NCBI GenBank assembly: GCA_001632435.1
Contig: KV424059.1
Coordinates: 17,760-81,759 of the forward strand
Direction of reading: 5' to 3'
Origin: Calocera cornea HHB12733
Taxonomy: Eukaryota; Basidiomycota; Dacrymycetes; Dacrymycetales; Dacrymycetaceae
Length of the DNA stretch: 64,000 nucleotides
Positions 21,968 to 32,695 of the stretch are shown one piece after another; positions within the stretch are counted from its first letter, which is position 1; every line of letters starts with the position of its first letter. Both the position numbers and the translations under genes were made by a program. The notes below the pieces were generated by a model. The model was not told the origin of the DNA. It did not search any database and saw only the letters and a program-made list of their open reading frames with translations.

Positions 21968-23018
21968 TGCGCGCCATGGCATGACCCTCCACCTCCTTCT
22001 CCTGGGCAGCCTCGCTCTGTTACTGTGTATGCCCCATGATCTGGCTGCGATCTGTCTTCCGAGCGTTATCCGATCAAATGAGAACTGATGATAACTGTAC
22101 TTAGCTGTTCTGTATCTACCCTACGTAAGACGATGTCATGGATGCGCAATGTGCGCTGATGAATGAATGAATTGTCTACCGGTGCCGCCGGGGATCCGCT
22201 CCATCGTCCGCGGACAGGGGCGGCCGACACGGCTTCTCCTGTAATTTCACGCCGAGCCTTCTGCGAAAGAAGGGTGCCTGGCGGAAGCTATTGTCGCCCT
22301 GTCGACGCGCCGCGCGCCGCAGAACGCGTGCAAACCCGTTTCCGAGGAACGCCTCTAACGCCGCCCCAACGACCGGCATCACCATCTCGTTTGCGCCGCA
22401 TAATCATGCGCACAACGCGCAGGGCGCAGGCGCTTAACCACCTCAATACTCATCCTCCTTACGTCGCCGCCTGACACTGAAGGCCCTCGTCTTCCAACTC
22501 TCGTGCATTCCGTCTTCAATGTCGTAGGGGAGACTGTCCGTGTCTGCTACTCGAGGGCGCATTCTTGGACGGCGGGAGGGACTGTCGGCCACGCTGATGC
22601 AAGTGCCAAAAGGAAGAACGCCACAGCACGCTCATTTCGGAAATGCACGGGTGCGCGGAAATGCACGACGTGCGGCGTGACCTAGAAGCCGGGGACTGAA
22701 TGCAATTTACCTGCACGAGGTTGTCCTGCGCGGCTAAGACGGTTCCGAACAAGGAGGCTTCGCTTGTATTCTCATTGTGCAGGCTTTCTTCTCCTGTCTG
22801 AAACGACATGCTCCTATGGAAAGTTCCTCCAAGCGCTAAGGAACGATGCTGCTCGTGCGAGCCCCTATACATTGGCTCTTCGCCCTGGTTCGGAACCTTC
22901 GAGAGACGCGTGATTAAGCATTCACTTGACCAGACGTGGGAGCGGCGTGACCAAGAGTAGATCCTATCTGTGAATGTGACTGTGCCTAGTGCGAGTCTGT
23001 GGTGGAAAACGCGCCGTA
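21968..23018. other. Intergenic region between F-box genes C and D
   Basis: About 1 kb with open frames of up to 178 codons on the minus strand but no recognisable domain or splice structure. It includes the 3' flank of gene C and the upstream region of gene D. Confidence 0.45.
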
Positions 23019-23027
23019 CATATATAG
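23019..23027 (+). promoter_or_regulatory. TATA box of F-box gene D
   Basis: CATATATAG lies about 85 bp upstream of the ATG at 23108, a typical core-promoter position for a short leader. Confidence 0.6.
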
Positions 23028-23107
23028 AGGGGAACTCAGTGCAGGACTCCACCCATCGGGATCACGCTCTACCACGACCACGACTAGCTCACCTCTATTG
23101 CGCAACC

Positions 23108-25200
23108 ATGTCGAACAATACTCCCTCGCTCTCTGACACAACTCTGACGCCTGACATGACTCCAGTCGAGTAAGTGATATACCCTTGCATAGATGATACA
23201 GATCTAGCTCACCGCTCTGGATATACAGCGCTAGTCCCGGACCCATAGTCGATCAGCACCAGCCACGAGCTAAGAAGAGACGAATCAAGAGATCTGAGGA
23301 GACCATGGATATACCAGGGCGCGGAAGTAAGATATACACCAACGCACCGATTGAGATATTTCTTGAGGTAAGCACGACACCTACATGCCGCATATAGTCT
23401 CTTTTTGCGTTTTGTACCCGCGACTAAGGTACATACATGCAGATCCTATCCTATCTAGATCCTCTCGACATCCTCAAAATCTCCCAGACCAGCAAGACTC
23501 TCCGAGGGTTTCTGAACGACAAGGAGTCACAATACATTTGGCGCCAGGCGCGTGCCAATGTGCCTGGGCTGCCACCCGATCTCCCGGTCGACTTCACAGA
23601 GCCGCAGTATGCGGCTTATCTGTTTCAAGAGATCTGTCAAGTGAGTAGTTTATTTTCTGTGGCAATAGACAGGAGTCTGACATAGTGCAGGTCTGTGGTG
23701 GCACCACGAAAAAATTCGGACGTATTGGCCTGGCAGCTCTCCGGGTCCGTCTGTGCTCCAAGTGCACAGTGCAGCACTGTATGAATGCCGGGCCGGCGGC
23801 GAAGATCCTTGGTGGGATCCAAAGGCTGCTCCTGATTCCGGGCTACAGTATGTTTCACAGCGTGCTGAGGTATGCATACAGTGACTGATATATAATATAG
23901 CGCCCAATGGACGACTGGTGGCGAGAGACTCAAGATACGCTCGGGACGCAGTCATGAATATGATGCGCCGTCTTCAGTCGATCACCAGCTCAGGGGGAGA
24001 CCTCGATGCATTTGTGCGGGAGAGACTTGCATATATGCAGGTCGTGGAAGCGGTGAGAATCAATACAACATTCTGTCTCTGACGTTTGTTGACACAAGGC
24101 AGAGCTCGCTTCAGATCGCCAATTTCTTCGAACAAACACGTGAAGCAGTCCTGGCGCCGAAGCACGACCAAAACGAGGACAACTACAGAGAGTGCGTCAC
24201 CAACTTCTGAAAGCCTGAGGTCTACTAAATGGTTATGTTAGCTTTGTGGCGCGATTGCAATCCTTGGGCTATGAAGCGGAAGATCTGACTTTCACTGTGC
24301 TGCAGGACTTCTGCTACCGCGAGCTGAAAAAGCCCATTGGTGCCTGTAGTAAGTGTTCGGGGTTCAAATATTGTGACTGAGCTGATTTCCATAGCCTGGA
24401 AATTCGCTGGAACAAAGATGGAGGCTTTCGTCGCGTCCCAGAAGAAACGTCGACTCGACGCCATCTTCGTGCCCCGCAATACCGCGAAGCTGCGGGCTGT
24501 GTTCGTGGCCTTCTATCTCCGGCTTCCAAGTTCTCTGGAGAAGAACACCTTTCTTCCGGTGCTAGACTTTCTTCAACTCCCAGCCGTCAAACCATTCCTC
24601 GATAGCCATGATTCGGACGAGGAATTCGATGCCGCCGTGACGCAAGCCCTTCCAGATATCGAAGAAGAAATCCATGCATTCCATGCTCAGATGCAGTCCG
24701 ACCTAGTTGACGTATATCTTGCTTTCATCGGCTCGCCACTCTCTGCCGCAGAGAAGGGCCCCATCTGGTGCGAACGGTTTCTGTTGCTGGCGACAACGTT
24801 GTTCTCGCCAGAAGGCTCTACCAGCATCCTCCACTATTCCAATCTGTTTGAACGCTGTCTGTTCTCTTCCGTAGCGGCTGAAGCAGCGTCGCCTACATCG
24901 TGCGATGCCCATCCGACTCTGTCGCGGAACTGGACGTTCTATCTCGCCAAGCTTCAGTACAGCCCCATGCTGGCGAAAGTAATGCTCAGGACCCTCAAAC
25001 AATGCGGTCTACCGCACTCCGGAGTTACCTTCAGTCAGCTAGAAGAGCACAATGGTTGGAGAGGTATAGTACGTTCATATTTTCCCTTCTACCCCCATGA
25101 CACTCGAATGCTAATCAAGCGTTAGTTCTCCAAGTGTCACTTGCAGATTGCGTACTCCAACGGCGACGAAGGCTCTGACAACGAGCTCGAGATGGACTAA
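23108..25200 (+). CDS. F-box protein, paralogue D, with Cys-rich motif
   Basis: Nine exons (23108-23169, 23229-23367, 23443-23640, 23691-23847, 23901-24052, 24103-24191, 24242-24348, 24395-25068, 25126-25200) give 550 residues. A Ser/Thr-rich start is followed by a basic stretch (RAKKRRIKR), the F-box (NAPIEIFLEILSYLDPLDIL), the family block RQARANVPGLPPDLPVDFTE, then QVCGG and RLCSKCTVQHC. The large eighth exon encodes the helical substrate-side region, beginning TWKFAG and including FLPVLDFLQLP. The last exon gives an acidic tail (GDEGSDNELEMD). Start context is CAACCATGTC. All introns share positions and phases with A and C, which shows DNA-level duplication of an intron-containing ancestor. 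Expected role: SCF ubiquitin-ligase adaptor with unknown target. Confidence 0.88.
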
Positions 25201-25439
25201 TGGGGATACACCGCGCTGTTAAGGCCAGGTTGCCCGTCATTCCCTTCGTCTGAGTTGTCGTACAACACAAACAAATGCCCTGCTCTAGAAGTCCACCCTT
25301 CCTACTGAGCTCGAGAATGTTTACTCAGAACGCACAATCACAATTCCACCGCGTTCCAAGATAATCAATCACATTGTAACCAAGTACCCTAGCGAATTGT
25401 GTGCACTCATGCTCGGATAGACGATGAATTCTCAAGGTG

Positions 25440-25690
25440 CTCCGTGGCCTTCTCTTCCTTATCCACATCTGACCACCGTTCGGACATTGGTGCTTCGTGT
25501 GTGTGAAGGGCTTTCTCGACAATGTCCCCCGTTACTTGGGCGGCAGCAGGGTCAACGCCAAGTCAGGTACCGGCAACGGCTGCTTGCTCTCCGTCGAAAA
25601 TGACAGCAAGTTCTTCAAGTGTGTGCCCCTTGGTCTCCTTGAAGACAACGTAATTCAAGGCTGCGGCCATGCGTTAGCTCCGAATGCCAG
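25440..25690 (-). pseudogene. Relic of an MFS sugar transporter C-terminus
   Basis: Read on the minus strand, this codes for the hallmark end of fungal hexose/H+ transporters: LNYVVFKETKGHTLEELAVIFDGEQ, whose ETKG.TLEEL motif follows the last transmembrane helix. A TGA interrupts the frame soon afterwards unless a short GTACCT...CAAG intron is spliced, and the frame then continues with HEAPMSERWSDVDKEEK. No transmembrane helices of the preceding 450 residues are found upstream, so this is a truncated fragment. Confidence 0.65.
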
Positions 25691-26199
25691 GGTCACGAGT
25701 TCTCGGAAGGTCGGCTCGAATCCAACCTCTTTCGGACTCTCCGCTGCTCCCCCTCTCCCTCCAGTTAGACCCGAACGGCAGTAGCGTTCGTTCCACCACT
25801 GCGGTCACCTAGGTTCTTTCCGTACCATGAAGGTAGCTCCCCATAGGATCAGCTGGGACTGCCGGGAGAACACCGAATGGGGTATACTCGCGCGGGGCGG
25901 GGAGCCTTGACCACCTGTAGCCAGCACTTTCCGCCAGGTGACGCTTATTCCGGCCTTTGGGAACGAGACAACAGGGCCGAAACGACACACATGTGACCGT
26001 CCTGATATCAATTATGGTTGGGTAGTCCAGAGACTTTGATGGTTGGAATGTGGAGACGTGTCATGTCATGAAGTTACCCAAAATACAAGAGCATAGAGCT
26101 ATGGAAACAAGAAACCTTCCAATACAAACCGGGACGATGTGCTGATCTTGTTTTACAACCACTTCCATTAGCACAATCCACACGACTTCTCTGTCAGAG
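25691..26199. other. Intergenic region
   Basis: Possible extension of the transporter relic at its left end (minus-strand PTFRELVTLAFGAN), then the 3' flank of the BRCT gene. No intact gene is seen. Confidence 0.4.
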
Positions 26200-28712
26200 C
26201 TATGCCTGATCGACTTCGAAACCATCCTCATCTCCCCTGTTCGCGAGATAAGCATTTGTGCGTAGCGGGCTACTGAACTTGGCTGGAAGGTGTTAGAGTC
26301 TCCCCAACGGCCATGATGAATGACACTCACGTTGATATAGCAGACTCTGTCTCTTTGCTCGTTCGACCTTATCGCGAAGCTCAAGCATGGGTAGGGCGAT
26401 GTGGCTGAGATTTGCCTCGTCGAGTAGCTCAACTCTCCTTGGCTCCATGCTGATTCTCCTTGGACCTCCTCTGCTAACGAACGATCTTGTACTTGGTCGA
26501 GTAGAGCATCCAGGAATAGCGCTGACCACACCAGCTCCAGCACTAAGATCGAGGCGCCAATCTGCGACATCCACTCGCTGTGCCTCTTCTGCACATTTGA
26601 CCACCCAACCGACAGCAACCACTTCAGGCTTGGGATCGGGCAGAGTGTGATAACGGGTGATCGTATGAGGAAGTGGTGACTTCAGAACGAGGTGAGTGAG
26701 TGAGGGAGTGGGCGACTTGAGAACCTGCATCAATTGGACATGATCCACGTCAGCATTCATCAACCTTTCATCAAGAGAAGCCAACTGACCCTTGCGCCTA
26801 GGGCCTTCAGCATCTCGACGAATACTCCGCCGGCGTCATCACCATCCTTAGTCCTCACATCAACGAAGACAACACAGCCAGCCAAGGGGGAAAGCATGCG
26901 TGGTGTTGCACCCGCGCTGGTACTCGCATCCATTGATGGGTTGGCTGCGTCCACCATTACTGTGACCGGGTTGGCGAGGAGGGCGAGAGTAGAACTCTTC
27001 TGCGAATTCGGGAAAGAATTGGCAATGTTCCTTACGGATGGTTTCCGAGCATGGTTCTTCGTGGTTGTCGCCGGAGCAGATCGGACTGACGTCTGAGATG
27101 CAGGCTTCTCTCGCTTTCCCGACTCTTCATGAAACGACAAGCGGGAGTTGCTCCGAGGAGCAGGCGGCGGCAGTGACAGCTTGCTCAACGCGGCACTCAG
27201 ATTGGAGAGGCTTGTCTGCGCTTCGCTGGACATCTTCGACAGACTCGGTCTGGCAGGTGGCCCGACTTTCCCAACATCGCGTGGTACGTGGTCGTGATCC
27301 TTGATAGGCGCCAATATGTCTTGTTGTGTGGCAGTGGCTGTTGCTCGTGGAGGTGCGCGGAAGGCAGTGGGCGGTGCCTGCTTGCGGACGGCTCGGACAG
27401 GGCGTGAACCACTTGCTCGTGTTTGCATTGGATGGCGTGGAGGTTGCTGTGTGGAAGACGGTGGATAGGCGAGAGGCGTCACCGTTGACGGCCGAATACG
27501 ACTGGAGCGAACTGGTAGACGAGACGAGGGCAGTCGTCCAGCCGGTGATAGTACGCGAACCGGAGTTGGAGGTGGCGACGAGGCCACCTCCGCTATTGAA
27601 ATAGCGAGGGTAGCAGTCGGCGGCGCGGATTGCCGTGGCGGAGATGCAAGCTGCGCATGGCCATCAGGTAGTGCGGCTGCGGAATCTGAAGGAAAGGATA
27701 GGGCAAGCAGAACAGGGTCGATGGCGGAATCTGGAACAGTTGTTGAAGGCGTGTTCATCGTTATGGGGAAGGTGACCGGAGGCAGCGTCGGTAGGCTAGG
27801 TTCCACCCTGCCAATGAACGTTGGGCGGGGTTTCAGGTCCACCTCCTTCTCCTTCTCCTTCTCTAACCTATTACCAAGCGCCACTGAGAACAGACTCGCA
27901 CCTCTTGGACTGCGGGGCAAGGCGCCCTTCTGTAGCTGTGGCATGCCAGTGAACTTCGTCGGGCTGGTGGGCTGGCGGAGCCTCGTGGGCGACGGAGGCG
28001 GTCTCGAGAGGTCGATATGCGGCATTTCGGGTAGAGCTGGCTTGTCTGCATTGGAAGTAGCAGGGGCTTGTCCAAGGAACGAGAGTCGTGATCGCTTTCG
28101 CGGAGATGCATCATCGATGTTCGGGTCTGGTACAGTTAGGTGGTCGTCGTCAGGACTCTCGATGCTCGGAGGTGATGGTGGAGACGAGTCGCGAGCTCGT
28201 TTGAGGGAGAGGTACTCGATCTTGCGCTGAACCTGGCCTAGACCTTCGTCCGACTCCGTACCCTCCTCTCCTCCTTCAAGTTCACTATCTCTCGCATCAA
28301 CTGCCGGCTCGACCGCAGGTGTGATGTTGATGCGTTTCGGGCTGTCCTTCAACTCGAGGTCCTGTTGATCGCCGAGAGGGATCTTCCTCTTCTTCGTGGA
28401 ACCGGGTGATGATGGATCCATGGATGTCACGATGAACGGGTTCTCCTTGTCTTCCTGCGGGGGCGGCCTCGCTATGACTCTTTCGAATTGAAGAGGTGCA
28501 ACCTGGAAGCTACCGCTGCGCATTGGAGAGAAGGATCTCATTTTCTTCGGAGAGCCATCTCGTTCGAGGTTGAGAAGTGCTTCGGACAATGGTATCCTTG
28601 TTGATGCGGTCGGTGGTATGAGTCCCTTGTCCATTGCCGCAGTGTTCGTTGCCGATTCGAGGCGCTGCGTCATGGACCTTGTGCGGATAAAAGGGAAGGA
28701 TTGGGTAGCCAT
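26200..28712 (-). CDS. BRCT-domain protein, possible DNA-damage adaptor
   Basis: Three exons (28712-26790, 26724-26331, 26282-26200) give 799 residues. Residues 1 to about 590 are disordered, rich in Ser/Pro and dotted with SP and TP sites (for example SPMRSGSF, SPKRINI), typical of CDK-regulated nuclear proteins. The C-terminal part carries one BRCT domain (about residues 605-700): LAGCVVFVDVRTKDGD, ALGARVLKSPTPSLTHLVLKS across the first intron, and VVAVGWVVKCAEEAQRVDVADW with the conserved Trp. BRCT domains bind phosphopeptides or partner BRCTs in DNA repair and checkpoint control. The layout of a long disordered region and a late BRCT resembles microcephalin-like or fungal repair scaffolds, but the exact orthologue is not identified. 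A basic KKRKI motif near residue 150 may be a nuclear signal. The tail ends acidic (NRGDEDGFEVDQA). Confidence 0.8.
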
Positions 28713-29290
28713 AGTCCAAGTCGAGTGTGTTGCAAGAATTAGGGTATATGTGCCGGGTATGGGTGAGGATATGCGCGCTCGTTGTCTTTGTCGATCTGGG
28801 CGATCAGTTGGGCAACGAGCAGCGGGCAAAGGGCAGCATGGACGGAGGGAAAGGCAAAGGACGCGTCGACGCGGTGGAATTTGTGTCACGTGTGTGTCAT
28901 GCACGGAAGCAATATTTCCGCCGTCCTTGTTCTTCCCCCAGTTCTTTCGCTTGAGAATGGGAGCAGCTCTTCCCGAATGCCATCATCAATCAATCTGTCT
29001 TCTGTCCGTGATGTCGGACCAAGCTGACTAACCGGCAATACAACTATGGAATATCTCACACAAATCGACTGCATCCATCAACCTCGTCTTTGTCTTCCGA
29101 AATACAGTAGGTGATGCTCTTCTCTCCATGCGGTGCGGAACAGCCTTTGAACAGCATGGGCGGAGCATCGTGACCATTTTCTTGCCGACGGCAACGCTTG
29201 TCGGGGCTGACGCCGACATGTCCTCCTCACGTTTGAGCTGTTGACCTGTGCAGAGTGCTTGTTGCTATTCTCGGATCCGGCACCTCACCA
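28713..29290. other. Divergent intergenic region
   Basis: Separates the minus-strand BRCT gene from the plus-strand secreted-protein gene. It contains the BRCT promoter and no recognisable gene. Frames on the plus strand are short and without features. Confidence 0.5.
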
Positions 29291-29296
29291 TATAAA
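29291..29296 (+). promoter_or_regulatory. TATA box of small secreted protein gene
   Basis: TATAAA lies 95 bp upstream of the ATG at 29386 in the context ACCATATAAACTGG. Confidence 0.65.
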
Positions 29297-29385
29297 CTGG
29301 GCTCGTAGCAGGCGGTCAGGCTCATGTCAACAACCCCGTCTCCTTCAGATCGGCTGGCATCTAAACCTACTGTATTACGTACATC

Positions 29386-29946
29386 ATGCTCTTCAGTACA
29401 ATTGCAACTTGCATCCTTGCACTGACGACTTCGGCGCTCGGTCAGAAGATGCAGTTCTGCTATCCGCCGCCTGGCACAACTGTGACCGCTGGTCAGCCGT
29501 TCACCATCAGCCTGAATGAGGCTAGTATGTCTATCGATGTTCCCGATCTTATGTAGATGCTCACTAACCCACGTCTCCACACAGACAGCCTCACTGGCTG
29601 GACAGACATCGGGGTTGCCATTGGGATGCGTTCGTGCCCATCGGGCAACTGCATTCAAGCATCGGTCGATGACGGCATCGGTTTTGCACCGTTCCTGCAG
29701 ATCGACACCTCGTTCCAGGCGACGGACCATGGTCCCGGCGGACCGGAGAACTGCAACCTCTACGGGAACGTCACGGTCACCCTGCCAGAGGGCACCTCAG
29801 GCGAAGTGCAGTTGGCCGTCGCTCATTACTACATCATCGGAGTGAGCCAATCCAAAGCTTGGATCATTGCCCGAGCCTAATCTCAATTACAGGCGAGCGA
29901 CATACCTGGCATCGACGTCTCGAGCATTCTCTTGAATGTAGTCTAG
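29386..29946 (+). CDS. Small secreted protein, Ig-like type
   Basis: Three exons (29386-29524, 29585-29841, 29893-29946) encode 149 residues. The first 19-20 residues (MLFSTIATCILALTTSALG) form a signal peptide. The mature part starts with PPPGTTVTAGQPFTISL, followed by IGVAIGMRSCPSG and LYGNVTVTLPEGTSGEVQLAVAHYYIIG. This pattern is common in abundant small secreted basidiomycete proteins with a beta-sandwich fold related in style to Kre9/Knh1-type N-terminal modules; that assignment is by general resemblance. No GPI signal or catalytic motif is seen. Cysteines are few. It is probably an extracellular or wall-associated protein. A decayed tandem copy follows about 0.7 kb downstream. Confidence 0.8.
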
Positions 29947-30647
29947 GTTGAATTGAAGGCCTTGCCCTGTGGCCTCCGAGCGAGACTCAGTCGTTGCTGT
30001 GTATCCAGTCAGATATGTGAATGAATACCCGGTTCGCCGGAGTTAAGACAACTTGCTTGTTTCGGCTCCGATAGATGCCACCGCCGCTGACCCTTTGGAC
30101 AAGCGACGTGTGAAGGTTCATTAAGCATATTAACCCTTCGAAGCAGTCATGCCACACAACCCCTTGCTTGGGCCGTACGAAGGTTGTCGCTTCCATTGTA
30201 CTGTAGTCCAGTCTGCTGCCACGTACATACTTAGGGACAGCTCATTACTTCTTTCGGAAGCACCCGTGGAACGCGTTCGGGGTCGGAATATAGGTAGAAG
30301 GTATAGTATTATATCCTGTCTGAACGGCATCATTGCAGTACAACTCATGCCCTTGCCAATAGGAAAAAAGCAATGTAGTCGGCGGCAGGGCCAGAGGGCC
30401 GCCCAAGGCCAGAACAGCGATATGATGACTATCACGTGCTTCCACGTCATAAGCGGAAGCAACTGAGGTATTTTGACGCGGCAAGTCCACCGGTTCTGCG
30501 TCTGACCACTTACGGCACACCGTTTGGTTGCTACTACTGCAGCACTGCTATGTTCCGGTCCTCTCTACCCCCGAAGAATAGTGCGCTCTGAGATAGCGAT
30601 GAAGCATGACCCTGACTGACCTCTATCGTACAGTCTCCCCCAGCTAG
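29947..30647. other. Spacer between secreted-protein gene and its decayed copy
   Basis: About 700 bp. A first exon for the downstream copy (signal peptide and GTTVTAGQPF block) was looked for and not found, so the copy is either 5'-truncated or its first exon has diverged beyond recognition. Confidence 0.45.
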
Positions 30648-30783
30648 TACGCCGATATCGGCCTGGCCATCGGAGTTCGCCCCTGCACGTCCAGCTGGTG
30701 TGCGGTTTCATCCCTGGACAATGGAATCCTTTACGGCAGTGCTCCTCTAGCTGTCGTTCCATTCAGCGCTGCGTATCATCCAA

Positions 30784-30883
30784 NNNNNNNNNNNNNNNNN
30801 NNNNNNNNNNNNNNNNNNNNNNNNNNNNNNNNNNNNNNNNNNNNNNNNNNNNNNNNNNNNNNNNNNNNNNNNNNNNNNNNNNN
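30784..30883. other. Assembly gap of 100 N
   Basis: Exactly 100 undetermined bases, the usual placeholder for a gap of unknown size. The true distance and sequence inside the decayed secreted-protein copy are therefore unknown. Confidence 0.95.
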
Positions 30884-30954
30884 GTAGTGTGTACGGAAAC
30901 GTCACTGCCACCATCCCAACTGGCACTGCCGGTCAGATATACTTGGCAGTGGGC

Positions 30955-30992
30955 CATTTCTATACCAATGGGACATTTCTATACCAATGGGA
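30955..30992. repeat. 19-bp perfect tandem duplication
   Basis: The unit CATTTCTATACCAATGGGA occurs twice without spacer. Since 19 is not a multiple of three it shifts the frame of the decayed secreted-protein copy. No such repeat exists in the intact upstream paralogue. Confidence 0.95.
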
Positions 30993-31095
30993 TAGGCATG
31001 CTATTTGGATCTGCCACATGTGCTAACAACGCTGCGAACAGCTTTTTGGTGTTCCTCAGATGGAGGTGCCAAGTCTCCTGCTCAATGTAGTGTAG

Positions 31096-31593
31096 AGAGA
31101 CAACCCAGCCACCCATATCTGCTCCCACCCGGTATCTATTACAGCACGCGCGCTACATTTCATTCACATATTTGAAATGATGATTCGGCCGTCGGCGTTG
31201 TTATCAGCCTCAGCGTGTGAGAAATGCCCAAAGGATTGCTAGCTGCACCATGCCTGGTTGAATATTCCGCAGCCAACCGCAGGGGCTACCTACGTACAGA
31301 ACGCTCGGTTGATCAGCCGATCGCGATGGGCTAGTTGTGCTCTTTGTGCAGCCTGTAAGCTACAACACTCCACAGTTTCCGATCTGAAGGGTAATCTCTC
31401 TCCGATCAAGTGCGATCGGAGACTGAATAGTGATAACGGAAGGATTTCCCGAAATGGTGGGTTCCGAGCCTGGATAGACGCCTTAGAATTCCCAAAGGGG
31501 ATAACTGGAATTATTTACCAGCGAGGGCATCGCCCCTGAGCCCCTGAGTAAGACGGCTGTGTCTCTGCAGCTGCGTTCAACAACAACCCATTG
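31096..31593. other. Upstream region of the first DUF6535 gene
   Basis: No recognisable gene. It must contain the promoter of the DUF6535 gene starting at 31594. No clear TATA box was seen. Confidence 0.45.
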
Positions 31594-32685
31594 ATGTCCA
31601 CCAGGCAAGATCGCAGCATGATAGACAATGAGGTAAGCCATCAACTCCAGTCGTTATGCATGCATTTGACACCGAGTTTCAGTTTGCCGAACCTTTCACA
31701 TCAGAACCAGTGTCTGCTCCGACGATTCCACTCCTTGTGTCGCCACACGGCTCGTACAAATCAAACGCTGATGATGTCGTGAAAGTATTCAGGGAACTGG
31801 CACAAGAAAGCCAAGAAGAGCTTCGTGCGGAGTTCGATCGGCATCGTTTTGAGATGGTCGAGGCACTAAGACAGATGGAGGGATCGATCGTCGGAGCTCT
31901 TCAAGAGAACTTTGCAACCTTGAAGGACTCAAGGGCTGCCATAACGAAGGACGTACAAGCTATCACACCTGCATATCCTCATACCTTTCAGAGTGGTGCA
32001 GAGGAGGAACAAGAGGGCCAAGAACGAAAGACGTCATCAGATAGCACACGAGGGTCCCCGTTATCTCGAGCCGATTTTGATCGAAATATTCAACAACTCT
32101 CCGATTTAACGGCACCTGTTTGGAAATACTATCGGGACCAGACGGATTCTTGGGATGAGCGGCTTCTGGAGAAATGGGATAAAAGCATAGATGTGTTTCT
32201 CCTTTTTGTAAGCTGCGATCAAACACCAAAGGGCAGATAGCTCACCACTCGGTAGACCGCTCTGTTCTCGGCCGTTGTTTCCGCCTTCCTTGTAGACACC
32301 ATGAGTGCACTGCAGCCTGACCTCCAGCAGACTACTGTGGATGTCCTGATGCATTTGTCGACCCAGCTTGCCACCGCAGGCAACCTTACAGCCCCTTATC
32401 AACTAGACACCTCATGGAGAGCACCGACTTCGGCGGTTTGGGTGGCTTCCCTTTGGTCTCTTGCTATTGTCATGAGTCTGATTACTTCTGTCTTTGCCAT
32501 GCTTGCCAAGACTTGGATCACAGTCTACAAAGATGCCGTCAAAGACATGGGGCCAGAGGATGTTCCACGCCGCTATCTTCACAGTGCGGCACTGGAGAAA
32601 TGGAAGATGGCCCACTTCGTCGATGCATTACCTCTATGCATTCATGTTGCTGTGGGCCTTTTCTTGATCGGTCTCATTCCGTATA

Positions 32686-32695
32686 CGTGGAACTA
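32686..32695. repeat. Left target-site duplication of the MULE
   Basis: CGTGGAACTA, repeated exactly at 34617-34626. In the uninterrupted gene this encodes part of YTWNYN, which matches FTWNYS in the intact paralogue on the minus strand at about 44.5 kb. Confidence 0.95.

Larger units (their letters stand above)
30648..31095 (+). pseudogene. Decayed tandem copy of the small secreted protein
   Basis: The segment YADIGLAIGVRPCTSSWC matches TDIGVAIGMRSCPSGNC of the upstream gene; after the assembly gap SVYGNVTATIPTGTAGQIYLAVGHFYTNG matches its second half, and the last exon VPQMEVPSLLLNVV matches its terminus. The copy has a TAG just before YADIG unless an alternative acceptor at that TAG is used, lacks a recognisable first exon, has lost the GTGAGC donor at the position of intron 2, and carries a frame-shifting 19-bp tandem duplication. 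The branch-site GTGCTAAC and an AACAG acceptor of that intron remain. The gap hides the middle. Confidence 0.7.

Noticed and set aside
22163..22980. Frames of 103-178 codons between F-box genes C and D
   Set aside because: No domain, no signal peptide and conflicting frames on both strands.
25680..25740. Possible tRNA T-arm (GGCTCGAATCC) near 25.71 kb
   Set aside because: No matching A box, anticodon stem or acceptor stem at the right spacing; the sequence fits the transporter relic instead.
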